Below, in pieces: positions 1-10,117 of a stretch of 64,000 bases of DNA. Within the stretch, counting starts at the first letter, position 1, and each line of letters opens with the position of its first letter. Position numbers and translations under genes: made by a program. The DNA is from Zygnema cylindricum (lineage: Eukaryota; Streptophyta; Zygnematophyceae; Zygnematales; Zygnemataceae). The notes under the pieces were generated by a model, which saw only the letters and a list, made by a program, of their open reading frames with translations, searched no databases and was not told the DNA's origin. Where the stretch lies: NCBI GenBank assembly GCA_037447655.1, contig JBBHKE010002292.1, positions 370,315 to 434,314 of the forward strand, written 5' to 3'.

Positions 1-172
1 CATCTTTTTGGCTTTTTGGTTGACCAATCGTAACCGACTTTTTTTCTTCCTGGTGAATCAACCGACCGTAACCGCCCGACCCCCAAATTTGGCAACCGAA
101 TCCGTTCCGGATCCGGCGCGGGCGGTCGGTTAACGGTCGGTCACGGTTTCGGTTGACCGTTTGCAACCTCTG
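1..172. mobile_element. Right end of a hAT-like element (GGTCGGTTA-rich family)
   Basis: This is GC-rich sequence with repeated GGTCGGTTA-type words. It ends in TTTGCAACCTCTG at 172, which matches the terminal repeat of the complete element at 7349-8888. The sequence following it, ACCGACAG (173-180), recurs as GCCGACAG at 7334-7341 beside the other copy, so it is the likely 8-bp target duplication. The left end lies outside the window. The internal stretch at about 60-130 is shared, in inverse orientation, with 7349-7465. Confidence 0.55.
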
Positions 173-253
173 ACCGACAGCGGATTGCGTATCGCTTTGT
201 CTGGCGATATATCCGCTGACGATGTGCTGAAAACGATGAACATCAATAAATAT

Positions 254-713
254 TACTGTTGTGTATCAGCAAGATATATATCGCGAGAACACCGTTACCG
301 ATAGCTATCGGTTATCGAACGGTCAGGAAATCCCGATAAATTGCACCGAGACCAACAAATTCCTTATGGGCGATAAGTGGAAAAAGAATAGAACGCTAAT
401 AATAATACGTTATAATATACTGTAATATATATTTTCACTGTATATAGCATGGCATGCCACGTGTAAGAATTTGTACAACGGAATAACGACGGTTCAACAC
501 GACGGGATAAACCGTACAGCTGTACGGTACAAACCGTACAATTATCGCCGACAGTTATTGGTACCGGTATTATCGTGATAAAACTCTGACATTATCGGTT
601 TTTTATCGGTGATAACACCAGTTTCGATATATCGTGGCAATATATCAATTATCGACAAGCCAAAAAAAGGTACATATCGATTATCGGCAAAACCTTGCCG
701 ATACACAACACTA
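254..713. mobile_element. Non-autonomous hAT-like element, copy 1
   Basis: The ends are TACTGTTGTGTATC and GATACACAACACTA, near-perfect inverted repeats of the family consensus TAGTGTTGTGTATCGG. It is flanked by ATAAATAT on the left and ATAAATGC on the right, a diverged 8-bp duplication. Its flanks match those of copy 2 (8973-9594), so the two loci derive from a duplication of one older insertion. Relative to copy 2 it lacks about 200 bp of interior. It has no transposase ORF. Confidence 0.7.
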
Positions 714-725
714 ATAAATGCAATA

Positions 726-1190
726 CACCTTAAATCGTTATTAGCGGTACTAACACATTTTGGTTCCCCCACATTTCAACCATCGAACCTAAAATAGAAT
801 TAATAACTCTAATTGTTTTTTTACGTTAATATAAGTACTGTCGAATTAGCATCAATAACTACAATTTGGACAGTTTTTAAAATAGTGTAGTGTACGAAAT
901 GCGTCATTTCGTACTAAAATTGCTCGTTATTTCGTACAATCATACAAAAAGTGTCAGAAAAAGGCGTCGACACGAAAAAGCGCAGCCAGATTTGATTCCA
1001 AGTAATAAAAGATGGCGGAAAATCACGCGAAATTGTTCTCACATGTTCAAACGTCGTCTATGTGAACACGGGCTACGGCGGCTACACTATGGGGAAAATG
1101 TACCCAAATTATAGTTATGAATAAATTAGATTTTTTTTTTTTTGCGAGAAGCCTTGAACTCAAATTATAATTAATAACACTATTTTTTTT
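726..1190. mobile_element. TA-family element (~500-bp class), cut by assembly gap
   Basis: It starts CACCTTAAATCGTTATTAGCG after a TA and is colinear with the complete copy at 9607-10115. Its right end falls in the N-gap at 1191-1200. Small ORFs within it are not credible genes. Confidence 0.65.
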
Positions 1191-1200
1191 NNNNNNNNNN

Positions 1201-1680
1201 GGCCCATTCCGGACAAGAGGTAATCCGCCAGGGTCATTTGTACGCCATGCAGATAAAGATCTTAAATGACCGTGCTGGAAGGTAATACAGCACGATCATC
1301 TGTAGCAAAGAGTTAATACTAACCGCGGTGCATCCAATCAAAAGTCTAAGAATTTTAGATATTTATAAGAAGTATTCAAATTCTTAATTAGAGTCAATGA
1401 CGGTATATTTACTTACACACTATTTAAACTTTGACACTAATAACGATGCGCGGTGTACCTCCACCCGTACAAATATTACGTACAGATTTTCAGCTTGAAG
1501 AATATTTATAGATTTTAAGAATCTGAAAACTAACCTACGTGGCGCCAATCATAATTGAGAAACGATGTCTACTAGCACGACATAATGGAAGGTCGTGCCA
1601 GTAAATTCTAGAAATAGACGTACCGCATGTTTACTGGGACCGCCTAATGGAGAACAGGCCTTACCCGGCATAGATGTCCT
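1201..1680. repeat. Remnant of a palindromic PIF-like element with a truncated TA-family end
   Basis: The two halves (about 1201-1370 and 1500-1680) are diverged inverted repeats of each other. They share blocks with the PIF-like element at 3798-4530, for example GATTGGCGCCAC. Between them, about 1375-1452 is the right end of a ~538-bp-class TA-family element, ending in ATAACGATGCGCGGTG. The left part of that element is missing. Confidence 0.4.
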
Positions 1681-1682
1681 AT

Positions 1683-1776
1683 GCGCATAAAACGCACGGA
1701 GTAAACTAACGAATACTACGTAGAGTGCGCATAAAACGCACGGAGTAAACTAACGAATACTACGTAGAGTGCGCAT
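1683..1776. repeat. 44-bp tandem repeat, about 2.1 copies
   Basis: A unit beginning GCGCATAAAACGCACGGAG starts at 1683, 1727 and 1771 (the last copy partial), giving an exact period of 44 bp. The first two copies are virtually identical, which indicates a recent duplication. Confidence 0.85.
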
Positions 1777-1884
1777 AAAATAATTTCAAACTTTTAAAAT
1801 TCGTTGGTAAAATTCGTACTTTTTTGTACTTTTCAAATTCAAATATTTAAATATTGAAAACCCTAAAAACTGAAACGTGCAACA

Positions 1885-2290
1885 GCGAGCGCCGGAATTT
1901 ACGGCGTCTCAAACGGCGGCTTCCTTCTGAAGACGGATTGGAGGACGATGAAAATAAGTGCGCGCAAATGAAGCAAAACGGCTCAAGGAAGCGGCCGTTG
2001 GAGACGCCATATATTCCGCGGCTCGCCGCTCAGATAAAAATAAGTGTGCGAGACGCCTTAAATTCCGCGGCTCGCCGCCCAGAAAAAAATACGCGTGCGA
2101 GACGCCATAAATTCCGCGGCTCACCACTGAGATAAAAATACGAGCGCGCAAATGAAGCAAATCTGCAAAACTGATAAGTGCAGCGAAGTAGCGGCGCGCG
2201 CCGGAATTTACGGCATCTCCAACGACGGCTTCCTTTTGAAGACGGGGTGGAGGAGAAGATAAAAAATAAGCGCGCGCAAATGAAGCAAAA
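1885..2290. repeat. GC-rich palindromic repeat with three ~49-bp tandem units
   Basis: Units starting GAGACGCC(A/T)TA occur at about 2000, 2049 and 2099. The flanking blocks GCCGGAATTTACGGC (about 1890 and 2200) are inverted relative to GCCATAAATTCCGCGGC inside. ORFs on both strands here (up to 168 codons) follow the repeat periodicity and resemble no protein family. This looks like a foldback or minisatellite-type repeat rather than a gene. Confidence 0.5.
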
Positions 2291-2417
2291 ATTTTTTTAA
2301 TGTCCGTACAATATACCGTACAATTGAGACGTACGAAATTTAAGAAAGCTACGACACAAATGAATACTACGTAGTTTTCATAAAAAAGTCCAAATCCGTA
2401 CGAATTCGACATCAATG

Positions 2418-3633
2418 TTACCCGACAGTATCCAATTTTTAAAAAAATAAATAATCATCCGGTCTAATACGGCCTGCCCCCCAAAATATAGCACCCGAAT
2501 CCGTTATGGATCATAAAGTACATTATTGCTGGATAGAATGGACACCCTAGTAGTACTGTACTGAAATAGTAAGTACCTACAAAACATTCAATTTCTTTCA
2601 TTATATTCTTACCCAACCGTATCCAATTTTATTTTATTTTTGGAATCACCGGCCGAATCCCGTCGGACCCCAAAATTTGGCACCCGAATCCGTTCCGGAT
2701 CATAAAGTACAGTAATGCTTGATAGTATGGACACAACTGTACAGTAAAGTACAGTACTGTACCTTATTGTAGTAGTACGTACCTACAATACATTCAGTTT
2801 CTTTCATTTTTTTCTTACCCAACCTTAGGGTATGGTTACATCAGACAAAAAGTGAGGTTTATTACATAATTTTGTACTTGCCCGTACCATGCCGTACTAT
2901 ATTTTTGTGAGTTTCTTGAAAACAACATTACAGAAAATAAGATTACGATTCTCCGTTTATCCGGGAGAAAACATAAACTGTTCGATTACATTTTGGTCTT
3001 CATCTGTGAAGCAATCGCTCCATCCGCCTCTGTAATGGTGAACCCACCTCGCGAAGGTCGGTTCACTATTACAGAAGCAATCAATTCGCTACACGTAGAC
3101 GATAGACACGTGTGTCGATGAAAAATACATATTTTCACACGTCCCCAAAGTCACGTGCCTTCGGACAAGGTGGCCGTAAAATCTTTGTCGAAAATAAATA
3201 CGTTTTTTTCCTGAAAGTCAGCATAGTGAAAGAGATCTATGAGATACATTCACGCGGTACACTTGCGAAGTACACGTACGTAATACGCAAGTACGAATTT
3301 CCATAAGAAAATGGTCGGTTTCCAAATCTTTGACCATTTTGGAGATTTGGTCGTCAACCTACGTGGAACCACTCAAATCATAACACGTATGAAAAAACTT
3401 ATTTTACAGACAATACGCGATGTAACCGAGGCCTTTGTAATATATAAATTTTGTTGTCCGCATTATTACAAAAACCTCCTGATGTAAGCATACCCTTACC
3501 CGTTTTTTTTTTTTTTTAATCACTGGCCGAATCCGCTGGCCCCCAAAATTTGGCACCAGAATCCGTTATGGATCCGATACGGCCGTCATGGTAAGGATCG
3601 AGTACGCAATCAGGTACCCGATTGTGACCTCTG
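2418..3633. repeat. ~200-bp tandem repeat array interrupted by a PIF-like element; ends like the hAT GGTCGG family
   Basis: Blocks beginning TTACCC(A/G)AC at about 2418, 2609 and 2815 each lead into CCCCAAAATTTGGCACC and GAATCCGTT(C/A)(C/T)GGATC. A further block resumes at 3498 after the insertion at 2828-3495. The same GAATCCGTT(C/A)CGGATC block occurs in the hAT-like element ends at 1-172 and 7349-7465. The array ends at 3633 with TGTGACCTCTG, like the hAT right end. No matching left end was found. Confidence 0.55.
2828..3495. mobile_element. PIF/Harbinger-like palindromic MITE, TSD TTA
   Basis: The inverted ends are GGGTATGGTTACATCAG and CTGATGTAAGCATACCC. It is flanked by TTA on both sides (2825-2827, 3496-3498). 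A 3-bp TWA duplication with GGG-starting ends is the hallmark of PIF/Harbinger. The centre (about 3030-3080) is a strong palindrome around CCTCGCGA with arms TAATGGTGAACC. A partial left-end copy lies at 7465-7632. It contains no transposase. Confidence 0.65.
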
Positions 3634-3797
3634 ATCATGCCTACTTAGCTTTAGTACCGTACTTATCATGTTGTGGAACTTCATTACGATAGTCGTCGTT
3701 GATGACAGCTCATTTAACGGTTTCACTACAACAGGCAAAGGATCACATAATCACACTTAAAAAGACTTATTTGTTGTCGGCTTATCTCGGTGGATAA

Positions 3798-4530
3798 GGG
3801 TAGAATTCCATTAGGCGGTCCCGATAAATGTACGGACAAGTCTACTGATAGCGTTTACTGGAAGTCCGCTCCATTGTGTCGGGCCAGTAACAAACCTTCC
3901 TCAAATATGATTGGCGCCACATAGGTTAGATTCCAGATTCAGAAAATCTTAATAAAATCTACAAAACGCAAAGTCAGAACGGAATATCTGTACGGCCGGA
4001 GTTATTTAATGATTCATACGTAAAGTTTGCGGCCAAATTTTGATTTTGAAAATGGAAAACAAAATTTCGAAACAGAAAGGCAAAAAGACGCGACAAACTT
4101 TGAAGGTCGCGACAAAATTTGAATGTTGGTGGATGTCGAACGGAGCGTGCGAGGATATTCTAGGCTCAACTGCATCTAGCGTGGCAAGCAACACATGGCC
4201 TGTAGGAGGTGTAGGCCTGTGCTCGCTTGTTCAAAGTGGTATTTTTTTCCTTTTTCAAGTGTACCAATGGTACACGACCAGTATTGTGTAACTCTCCTCG
4301 CGGAAGAGTATCGTCACACTGGACGATGTGCGCTATTGCTTCGAGGATCTCAAAAAGTGAAATATCCAACGGTTAGAAATTATGCCTACATCATTAGAGC
4401 CTCCTACAGCTTTCCAGTAACAATGTTTCGTCTAACAAAAAAAAATTAAGGTTCGACTTTGTACGACGCTGTACGAAAACGTATGACGTCCAGTAACGAA
4501 CCCCACTTTTCGTCTAATGGAATTTTACCC
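3798..4530. mobile_element. Second PIF/Harbinger-like element
   Basis: The ends are GGGTAGAATTCCATTAG and CTAATGGAATTTTACCC. The subterminal CCCCACTTTTCGTCTAATGG parallels the 2828 element (its complement reads AAAAGTGRGG). Flanks are TAA (3795-3797) and TTA (4531-4533), an imperfect TWA duplication. The interior again has a palindromic centre near 4295. No coding sequence is credible. Confidence 0.5.
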
Positions 4531-4989
4531 TTAGCCTAATTTCTTTTTTTTTCATCTTGAAATAGCTCACAAAGCAAAGATTTGGAAACATTGAAATCCT
4601 TCACAAAACGTACAAGCGATCTTCTAAATTTACGTCACAAAACCGAATTAGGAGGACGATCGTTCCGTGTTTTAAGTTTTGGATATTTTTTGTGTACTTC
4701 AAATGTTTCGCACATATTCGACAACAAAAAGAAAATCACAAAGATAACGAAAAAAGAAAATCTCAAGAGCTATATTAACGTGAAAATCAAAATCTCAGGG
4801 GAATCTCAAAAAAATATCTTCAAAGATTCAATTTTCCCTAAACCACATCACTGAGGTAGTTGAACGCTCTACGCAACTCAAATGGTCCTTAATATTGTCT
4901 AACGTTTTTTAGCTATTCTCTACACCTATTTTATCCTCTCTACTGTTCTCACTCGCTAAATTCACCACCACCCACCGCCCTCGGTTTAC

Positions 4990-5570
4990 GAGTTGACCTC
5001 CCTCATCCACCTTTACTATGTGGTTTACTCGTGTGGCTGTGTCCTTGAGCCCGATGGCGTCCATTCGCTTCGTTTCTCTTATGGGGGAGAATTTATTCAG
5101 CCCAACACACTATTTACGATAACATTGCAACTATCGCTTAAGGCGGATTTTAAGTGCGTTGAGGTTTCCCAAATTATTCCTTCGCGTTGGATTGATATTG
5201 TTTTGCTCGATGGTGCACGTCGCATAGTTGTTGACATCCTTTTGGCGAACCCTATTTTGGCTACAAACATTGGTCAAGCAGGTGAACATGTTGGAGTGGC
5301 CGCCCCCGATGGAGCTAAGACGAAGGGGAGTGATAATACACACCGAGATCCTTTGGATGACTTTATTTTGATGGCAGTCGAGATAGTTGGTTGTTGGGCG
5401 TGTTACTTTGGACAAGCTTCTCCCTACATGTGATCGGCGCTCAATCGAGCGACGGAGACTTGGGTCTCTATTGCTTTTGTTCTTACTACTTTTAATCGAC
5501 AACGTTTATTTGTCACTTTATTGCGGGCACAAGCTATTATCGAGGTTATGGATCGTCAACATGTTCTAAA
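4990..5570 (+). pseudogene. LINE-type retrotransposon remnant (region C-terminal to the reverse transcriptase)
   Basis: The translation contains RWIDIVLLDGARRIVVDILL, then DPLDDFILMAVEIVGC, and after a stop TTFNRQRLFVTLLRAQ. This order (a VDL.L..-R-.-VDV.V segment, then a DF.P.AVE..G segment, then R..LSVALQRAQ) is how I recall the domain at the C-terminal end of reverse transcriptases in many non-LTR elements. An in-frame stop follows the GQASPYM residues at about 5431. No RT palm motifs remain. A related fragment is at 40600-41240. Identification is from family recall, not a search. Confidence 0.5.
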
Positions 5571-6037
5571 ACTCCCTCAACGTGCTCCCTCGGGCTTGGG
5601 GGACTTTCGAGGTTGCTTTTTGTAGATATCTAAATTTTTTATTGCGGTTGGGCTATGTACTGTTGATTTAGGTGCGTTGTTGTGTTTAAACTTTTGGGGT
5701 TGTTGCCTCTTTGGGTGTCTTTGTTTATAGTGCCATTTTTATGTGTGTTTGTGTTTCTATTTTTTTGCCCTGTTTGTAGTTTTTTGGTTACTTGGACTCA
5801 AATGGTTTACCATCGCGTTTTTTAGATCAATCTGGTTATCATATTGTCAAACTTGCTATTCAAAAAGTCATTCGGTGGTACGATTGTCGAAAACAATGTA
5901 AAACAATGACGACTTTTGTACCAAAAGGATTATGTTTTCACAAGCGTGGGAAACTAGATTATATGGTCATAGGCAAACATCCTAAAAAGTACGAGAGGTC
6001 ATAAACTAAAATTTAGTGAGCTATATATGATAGTTAA

Positions 6038-7214
6038 GGCACTTTCCCATGTGATAAAGTAAGGTATTTTTCTTGTCGGTTTCCTCCAAAAATTAGCCTA
6101 CAACGAGAAAATCTGCAGTTGTACCAAAAACAATGAAATTACCACAACACATTTTGCGCCTTTTTGAAACTTGAAATTTACTCTAGTTTGTCGTCTAGCG
6201 CGTTGGACCCACTTTTGCGTCCCTCTAGCTCATCTTCAAACTTTTACGAAAATCACCTCGCGAGGTGATTAGAATTAAAGTTTGAAGATTTTGAACGAAT
6301 AGGCAGATGTTGTCACACGCGTTGGAGGTTTTTGAAAAAAATTGCAGTACGTGGAGTACAAAAAAAAAACACTCTCCATTTCCAACTGGGATAAACCTTT
6401 TCCCATGCAGGGGTGCGACAAACCTTTTCCCATGCAGGGGTCGTGCAAAGGCCGTGGAGGGGTCTCGAGCAACGGATGCCATTTCACAAAAGCGAAGTTT
6501 GTGAAGGCGCCTCTTTGTCTCTCCCTCTCCTCTACCGCGTCTACCTCACAATTATTGGAATAAAATACAACAATAATGGCATCAAATGAAAGATCTTTAA
6601 AAAAGATTACTTTTAACCATCTTTGGGCATATTTTGATGGCAAGTCGAGTGAGAAAGGACAAAAAAACAAAATCGCGAAACCATGGCGGAAAGTTTTGAA
6701 TAAGTGACGTCGACGCTATCATAAGTGAGCGTGACGTCAAAGTGTCACAACCCCTAAAATCTATAATGTCACAAGAAACTACACCGTGAATCACTATTAG
6801 TGTTAATGTTTTTTTTGCCACTTAAAACATATTTTCTTCGTACACACTTGTCCGATATTCAATTTGAAATCGCCAATCGGAAGCTAAGAATCTTACCTTT
6901 CAATCGCAATTTTCTGATCCCCAATCTGACATATGTGTACGGAGGAAAGATGTTTTAAGTGGCGAAAAAAATGTTAACACTAATAGCGATACACGGTGTA
7001 CATGCCCACAATCGTCGATATTTTGTAAACGCCATCAATTGTCTCAAGTTTTGTTTTCGTCTACAACCGTCATAACTTACATCTGCGTCTACATCCAACA
7101 CAATTTGAAGTAACGGTTTCATTGGAATAGGAGAACGTTTTGAAAGTAGTACGGAAAATCTTCCTTAGAAAACAAAGTAACAAGACTAAGTTTCGGTTAC
7201 ATGGGAAAGTGTCC
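6038..7214. mobile_element. TTAA-duplicating DNA transposon, copy 1
   Basis: Terminal repeats are GGCACTTTCCCATGTGA and TTACATGGGAAAGTGTCC, flanked by TTAA at 6034-6037 and 7215-7218. The interior matches the reverse complement of 58886-59833 over its whole length. The extra length here is the nested 217-bp element at 6782-6998. Both copies carry the perfect palindrome AATCACCTCGCGAGGTGATT (here 6251-6270). TTAA duplication is known for piggyBac, Kolobok and Sola3; the ends do not let me choose. No transposase is visible. Confidence 0.8.
6782..6998. mobile_element. TA-family MITE, 217-bp foldback class, nested in the TTAA element
   Basis: It runs from CACCGTGAATCACTATTAG to CTAATAGCGATACACGGTG and is flanked by TA on both sides (6780-6781, 6999-7000). 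The inverted repeat extends inward, with GCCACTTAAAACAT near the left end matching ATGTTTTAAGTGGC near the right. It is the same subfamily as 7784-8001. It is absent from the second TTAA element copy, so it inserted later. Confidence 0.85.
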
Positions 7215-7783
7215 TTAATAAGCGCGTAATAGCTTGAGTCCGTACTTAACTCTCTGTGATATCAGGTCCTCGGCTTCGCGATCCTGGACAGCTTGTAAAA
7301 TACAAATTTGAGATGATAGTTGTTGCGCGATAAGCCGACAGCGGAGCCCAGAGGTCGCAAACGGTCAACCGAAACCGTGACCGACCGTTAACCGACCGCC
7401 CCCGACGGATCCGGAACGGATTCGGTTGCCAAATTTTGGGGGTCGGGCGGTTACGGTCGGTTGAGGGTATGGTTACATCAGACGAAAAGTGAGGTTTAAT
7501 ACATAATTTTGTACTTGCCCGTACCATGCCGTACTATATTTTCGTGAGTTTTTTGAAAACAACATTACAGAAAATAAGATTACGAATCTCCAAGTATCCA
7601 GGAGAAGACATAGACCGTCCGATTACATTTTAGCGTCGCAAATCTGACACGATACTGTAGTAAGCTATTTATTTCGCAAATCAAAGGGAACGCGACAAAG
7701 CGTCGCAAATCTGACACGGTAGTACACTATTCATTTCGCAAATCTTAGGCAACGCGACAAAGCGTCGCAAATCTGACACAGTA

Positions 7784-8001
7784 CACCGTCGATCGTATTT
7801 AGCGTGTATGTTTTTTTCGCCACTGAAAACATCTTCTCTCCGTACACATTTGTCCGATTTTCAATTTGAGACCGACAATCATTAGCTGAGAATCTTACCT
7901 TTCAATCGCAACCGTCAGATCCACAATCCAACATGTATGTACGGATAAAAGATGTTTTTAGAGACAACAAAAAACATACAAGCTAAATACGATCGACGGT
8001 G
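7784..8001. mobile_element. TA-family MITE, 218-bp foldback class
   Basis: It runs from CACCGTCGATCGTATTTAGC to GCTAAATACGATCGACGGTG, a perfect 20-bp terminal inverted repeat. TA lies at 7782-7783 and 8002-8003. The interior has the same GTACACATTTGTCCGAT-type core as 6782-6998. Perfect ends suggest it is relatively young. Confidence 0.9.
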
Positions 8002-8003
8002 TA

Positions 8004-8541
8004 CACCGCGCATCGTTATTAGTGTCAAAGTTTAAATAGTGTGGAAGTAAATATACCGTCATTGACGCTAATTAAGATTTAAAAAAAAAAAAAAAAAAGG
8101 TGTATTCTAATTTCGGCGTTTATGCTAATTTGGGAACAGCAAAAATGGAATATTCGCTGTACGATTATACACATTAATATATGTAGCCGTACAAACTATT
8201 TAAAATCGTACGCCGTCGTGAAATTTAAATATCCGTACATGTAAGACTAATTTACATGTCAGAACAATCCCGTTTTTTTAGCGCACTATCCTATGCGTGC
8301 GCGTCTGATTTAACTCATTTTTTGTAAAATTTTCACTTGAAAAGGTACATTTGTGTACGGTCTGACATCGACCGTACACCACACTATTTATATATTATTG
8401 TAATTCGTCCTTTACGCTATTTTGTACGGTACCTTAATTAACGTCAAGGAAAAATTAAAATCATGTATCCTATTTGAGGAAAATAATCAAAATTTTAATA
8501 ACCCAAATTAGTGTCGTTGACACTAATAACGATGCGCGGTG
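8004..8541. mobile_element. TA-family element, 538-bp class
   Basis: It runs from CACCGCGCATCGTTATTAG to CTAATAACGATGCGCGGTG, with perfect ends. It is flanked by TA at 8002-8003, which it shares with the preceding MITE, and at 8542-8543. It is colinear with 54674-55211 and 56137-56678. It has no significant ORF, so it is non-autonomous. Confidence 0.9.
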
Positions 8542-8972
8542 TAGTACACTATTCATTTCGCAAATCTTAGGGAACGCGACAAAGCGTCGCAAATCTGACA
8601 CGGTAGTAACACTATTCATTTCGCAAATCTTAGGGAACGCGACAAATCGTAATTATTGGCTTATTCTGTCGTACATTGATTAATTTTGTACTTTTTCGGT
8701 TACAGGCGGGCACGGTTAGTCGCGAAAAATCAAGATTCGGTTATTTTTTTTTTCGTAAACGACGGTCGGTTAACGGTTAACAATTTTGGAGCGTGACAAA
8801 ACTCGGTCGGGCGTCGGTTACTCACATTTTGAAAAAAAAAAAAACGGTCGGTTTCGGGTATGATTTTTTTTGACTTTTGCGACCTCTGGCGGAGCCCCTG
8901 AGATTGCGTATCGCTTTGTCTGGCGATATATCCGCTGACGATGTGCTGAAGACGATGAACATCAATAAATAC

Positions 8973-9594
8973 TAGTGTTGTGTATTGGCAAGAAATTTAT
9001 CGCGATAACATTGATAGCTATCGGTTATCGAACGGTCGGGAATCCCGATATATCGCTCCCAGACCAACAAATTCCTTAGGCGATAAGTGGAAAAAGAATA
9101 GTACGCTGTATAATAATACTTTATAATATACTCTAATATATTTTTCACTGTATATAGCATGGCATACCACGTGTAAAAATCTGTTACGTAATCTGTATAA
9201 TGGAATAACGGCAGTTCAACACGACATATATTCTGCAGCATTTTATGACACCAACGCTGGTACCATCTATATCATTGGAGGTGAGGGGGTTGTAACACAT
9301 GGCTCTGGGCTTCTTCCCTTCTCTACACTCTTCTTTGTTGTGAGAGTCAACAACGCCAATGTCGGTGATGTGCTGTTTTTGAGCCAGGATAAACTATACA
9401 ACTGTACAGTACAAACCGTACAATTATCGCCGACAGTTATTGGTACCGGTGTTATCGTGATAAAATTCCAAAATTATCGGTTTTTTATTGGCGATAACAC
9501 TAATTCGATATATTGTGCCAATATATCGATCATCGGCAAGCCAAAAAAATGTACAAATCAATTATCGGCAAAATCCTGCCGATACACAACACTA
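8973..9594. mobile_element. Non-autonomous hAT-like element, copy 2
   Basis: Ends are TAGTGTTGTGTATTGGC and TGCCGATACACAACACTA. The exact 8-bp duplication ATAAATAC flanks it (8965-8972, 9595-9602). TAGTG fits the hAT YARNG end. Compared with copy 1 it has about 200 extra bases at about 9215-9395 that resemble nothing else in the window. It contains no transposase. Confidence 0.85.
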
Positions 9595-9606
9595 ATAAAT
9601 ACAATA

Positions 9607-10115
9607 CACCTTGAATCGCTATTAGCGTTAATGACGCTAATTCGGTTACCCCAAATTTTGACCATCAAACCTAAAATAGAATTAATAACTTTAATTTAAT
9701 TTTTAAGCTAATATAAGTATTGTCGAATTAGCGTCAATAACTATAATTTGGACAGTTTTTCAATTAGTGTAGTGTACGAAATGCGTCATTTCGTACTAAA
9801 ATTGCTCGTTATTATGTACAATCGTACAAAAAGTGTGTCAGAAAAAGGCGTCGACACGAAAAAGCGCAGTCAGATTTGATTCCCAGTGATAAAGATGGCA
9901 GAAAATCACGCGAAATTGTTCTCACATGTTCAAACATCGTCTATGTGAACACAGGCAAAGGCGGCTACACTATGGGGAAATGTACCCAAATTACAGTTAT
10001 GAATAAATTAGAGTAAAAGTTTTTTTGGCGGAAAGCCTTGAACCCAAATTAGAATTAATAACACTAATTTTTTTTTACACTAATTATTTCGTAACGCTAA
10101 TAACGATTCACGGTG
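9607..10115. mobile_element. TA-family element, ~500-bp class
   Basis: It starts CACCTTGAATCGCTATTAGCG after TA (9605-9606) and ends CGCTAATAACGATTCACGGTG before TA (10116-10117). It is the complete counterpart of 726-1190. It abuts the hAT target duplication at 9595-9602. Confidence 0.85.
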
Positions 10116-10117
10116 TA

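Larger units (their letters stand above)
7634..8648. repeat. ~62-bp tandem repeat, split by two TA-family insertions
   Basis: The unit contains GCGTCGCAAATCTGACACGG, then TAGTACACTATTCATTTCGC. Units lie at 7634-7783 and 8544-8648. Removing 7784-8543 joins them in register, so this was one array of about four units. An intact unit at about 7700-7760 preserves the pre-insertion site. Confidence 0.85.
7349..8888. mobile_element. hAT-like element with 8-bp TSD, packed with later insertions
   Basis: The ends CAGAGGTCGCAAA and TTTGCGACCTCTG are perfect inverted repeats. The exact 8-bp duplication GCGGAGCC flanks them (7341-7348, 8889-8896). CAGAG fits the hAT terminal consensus YARNG. Both subterminal regions carry many GGTCGGTTA-type words, typical of hAT subterminal transposase-binding repeats. 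The interior holds a PIF-like left-end fragment (7465-7632), a ~62-bp tandem repeat and two TA-family elements. No transposase ORF remains. Confidence 0.75.

Noticed and set aside
1909-2415. 168-codon minus-strand ORF and 93-codon plus-strand ORF
   Set aside because: They follow the ~49-bp GC-rich tandem units and match no protein family.
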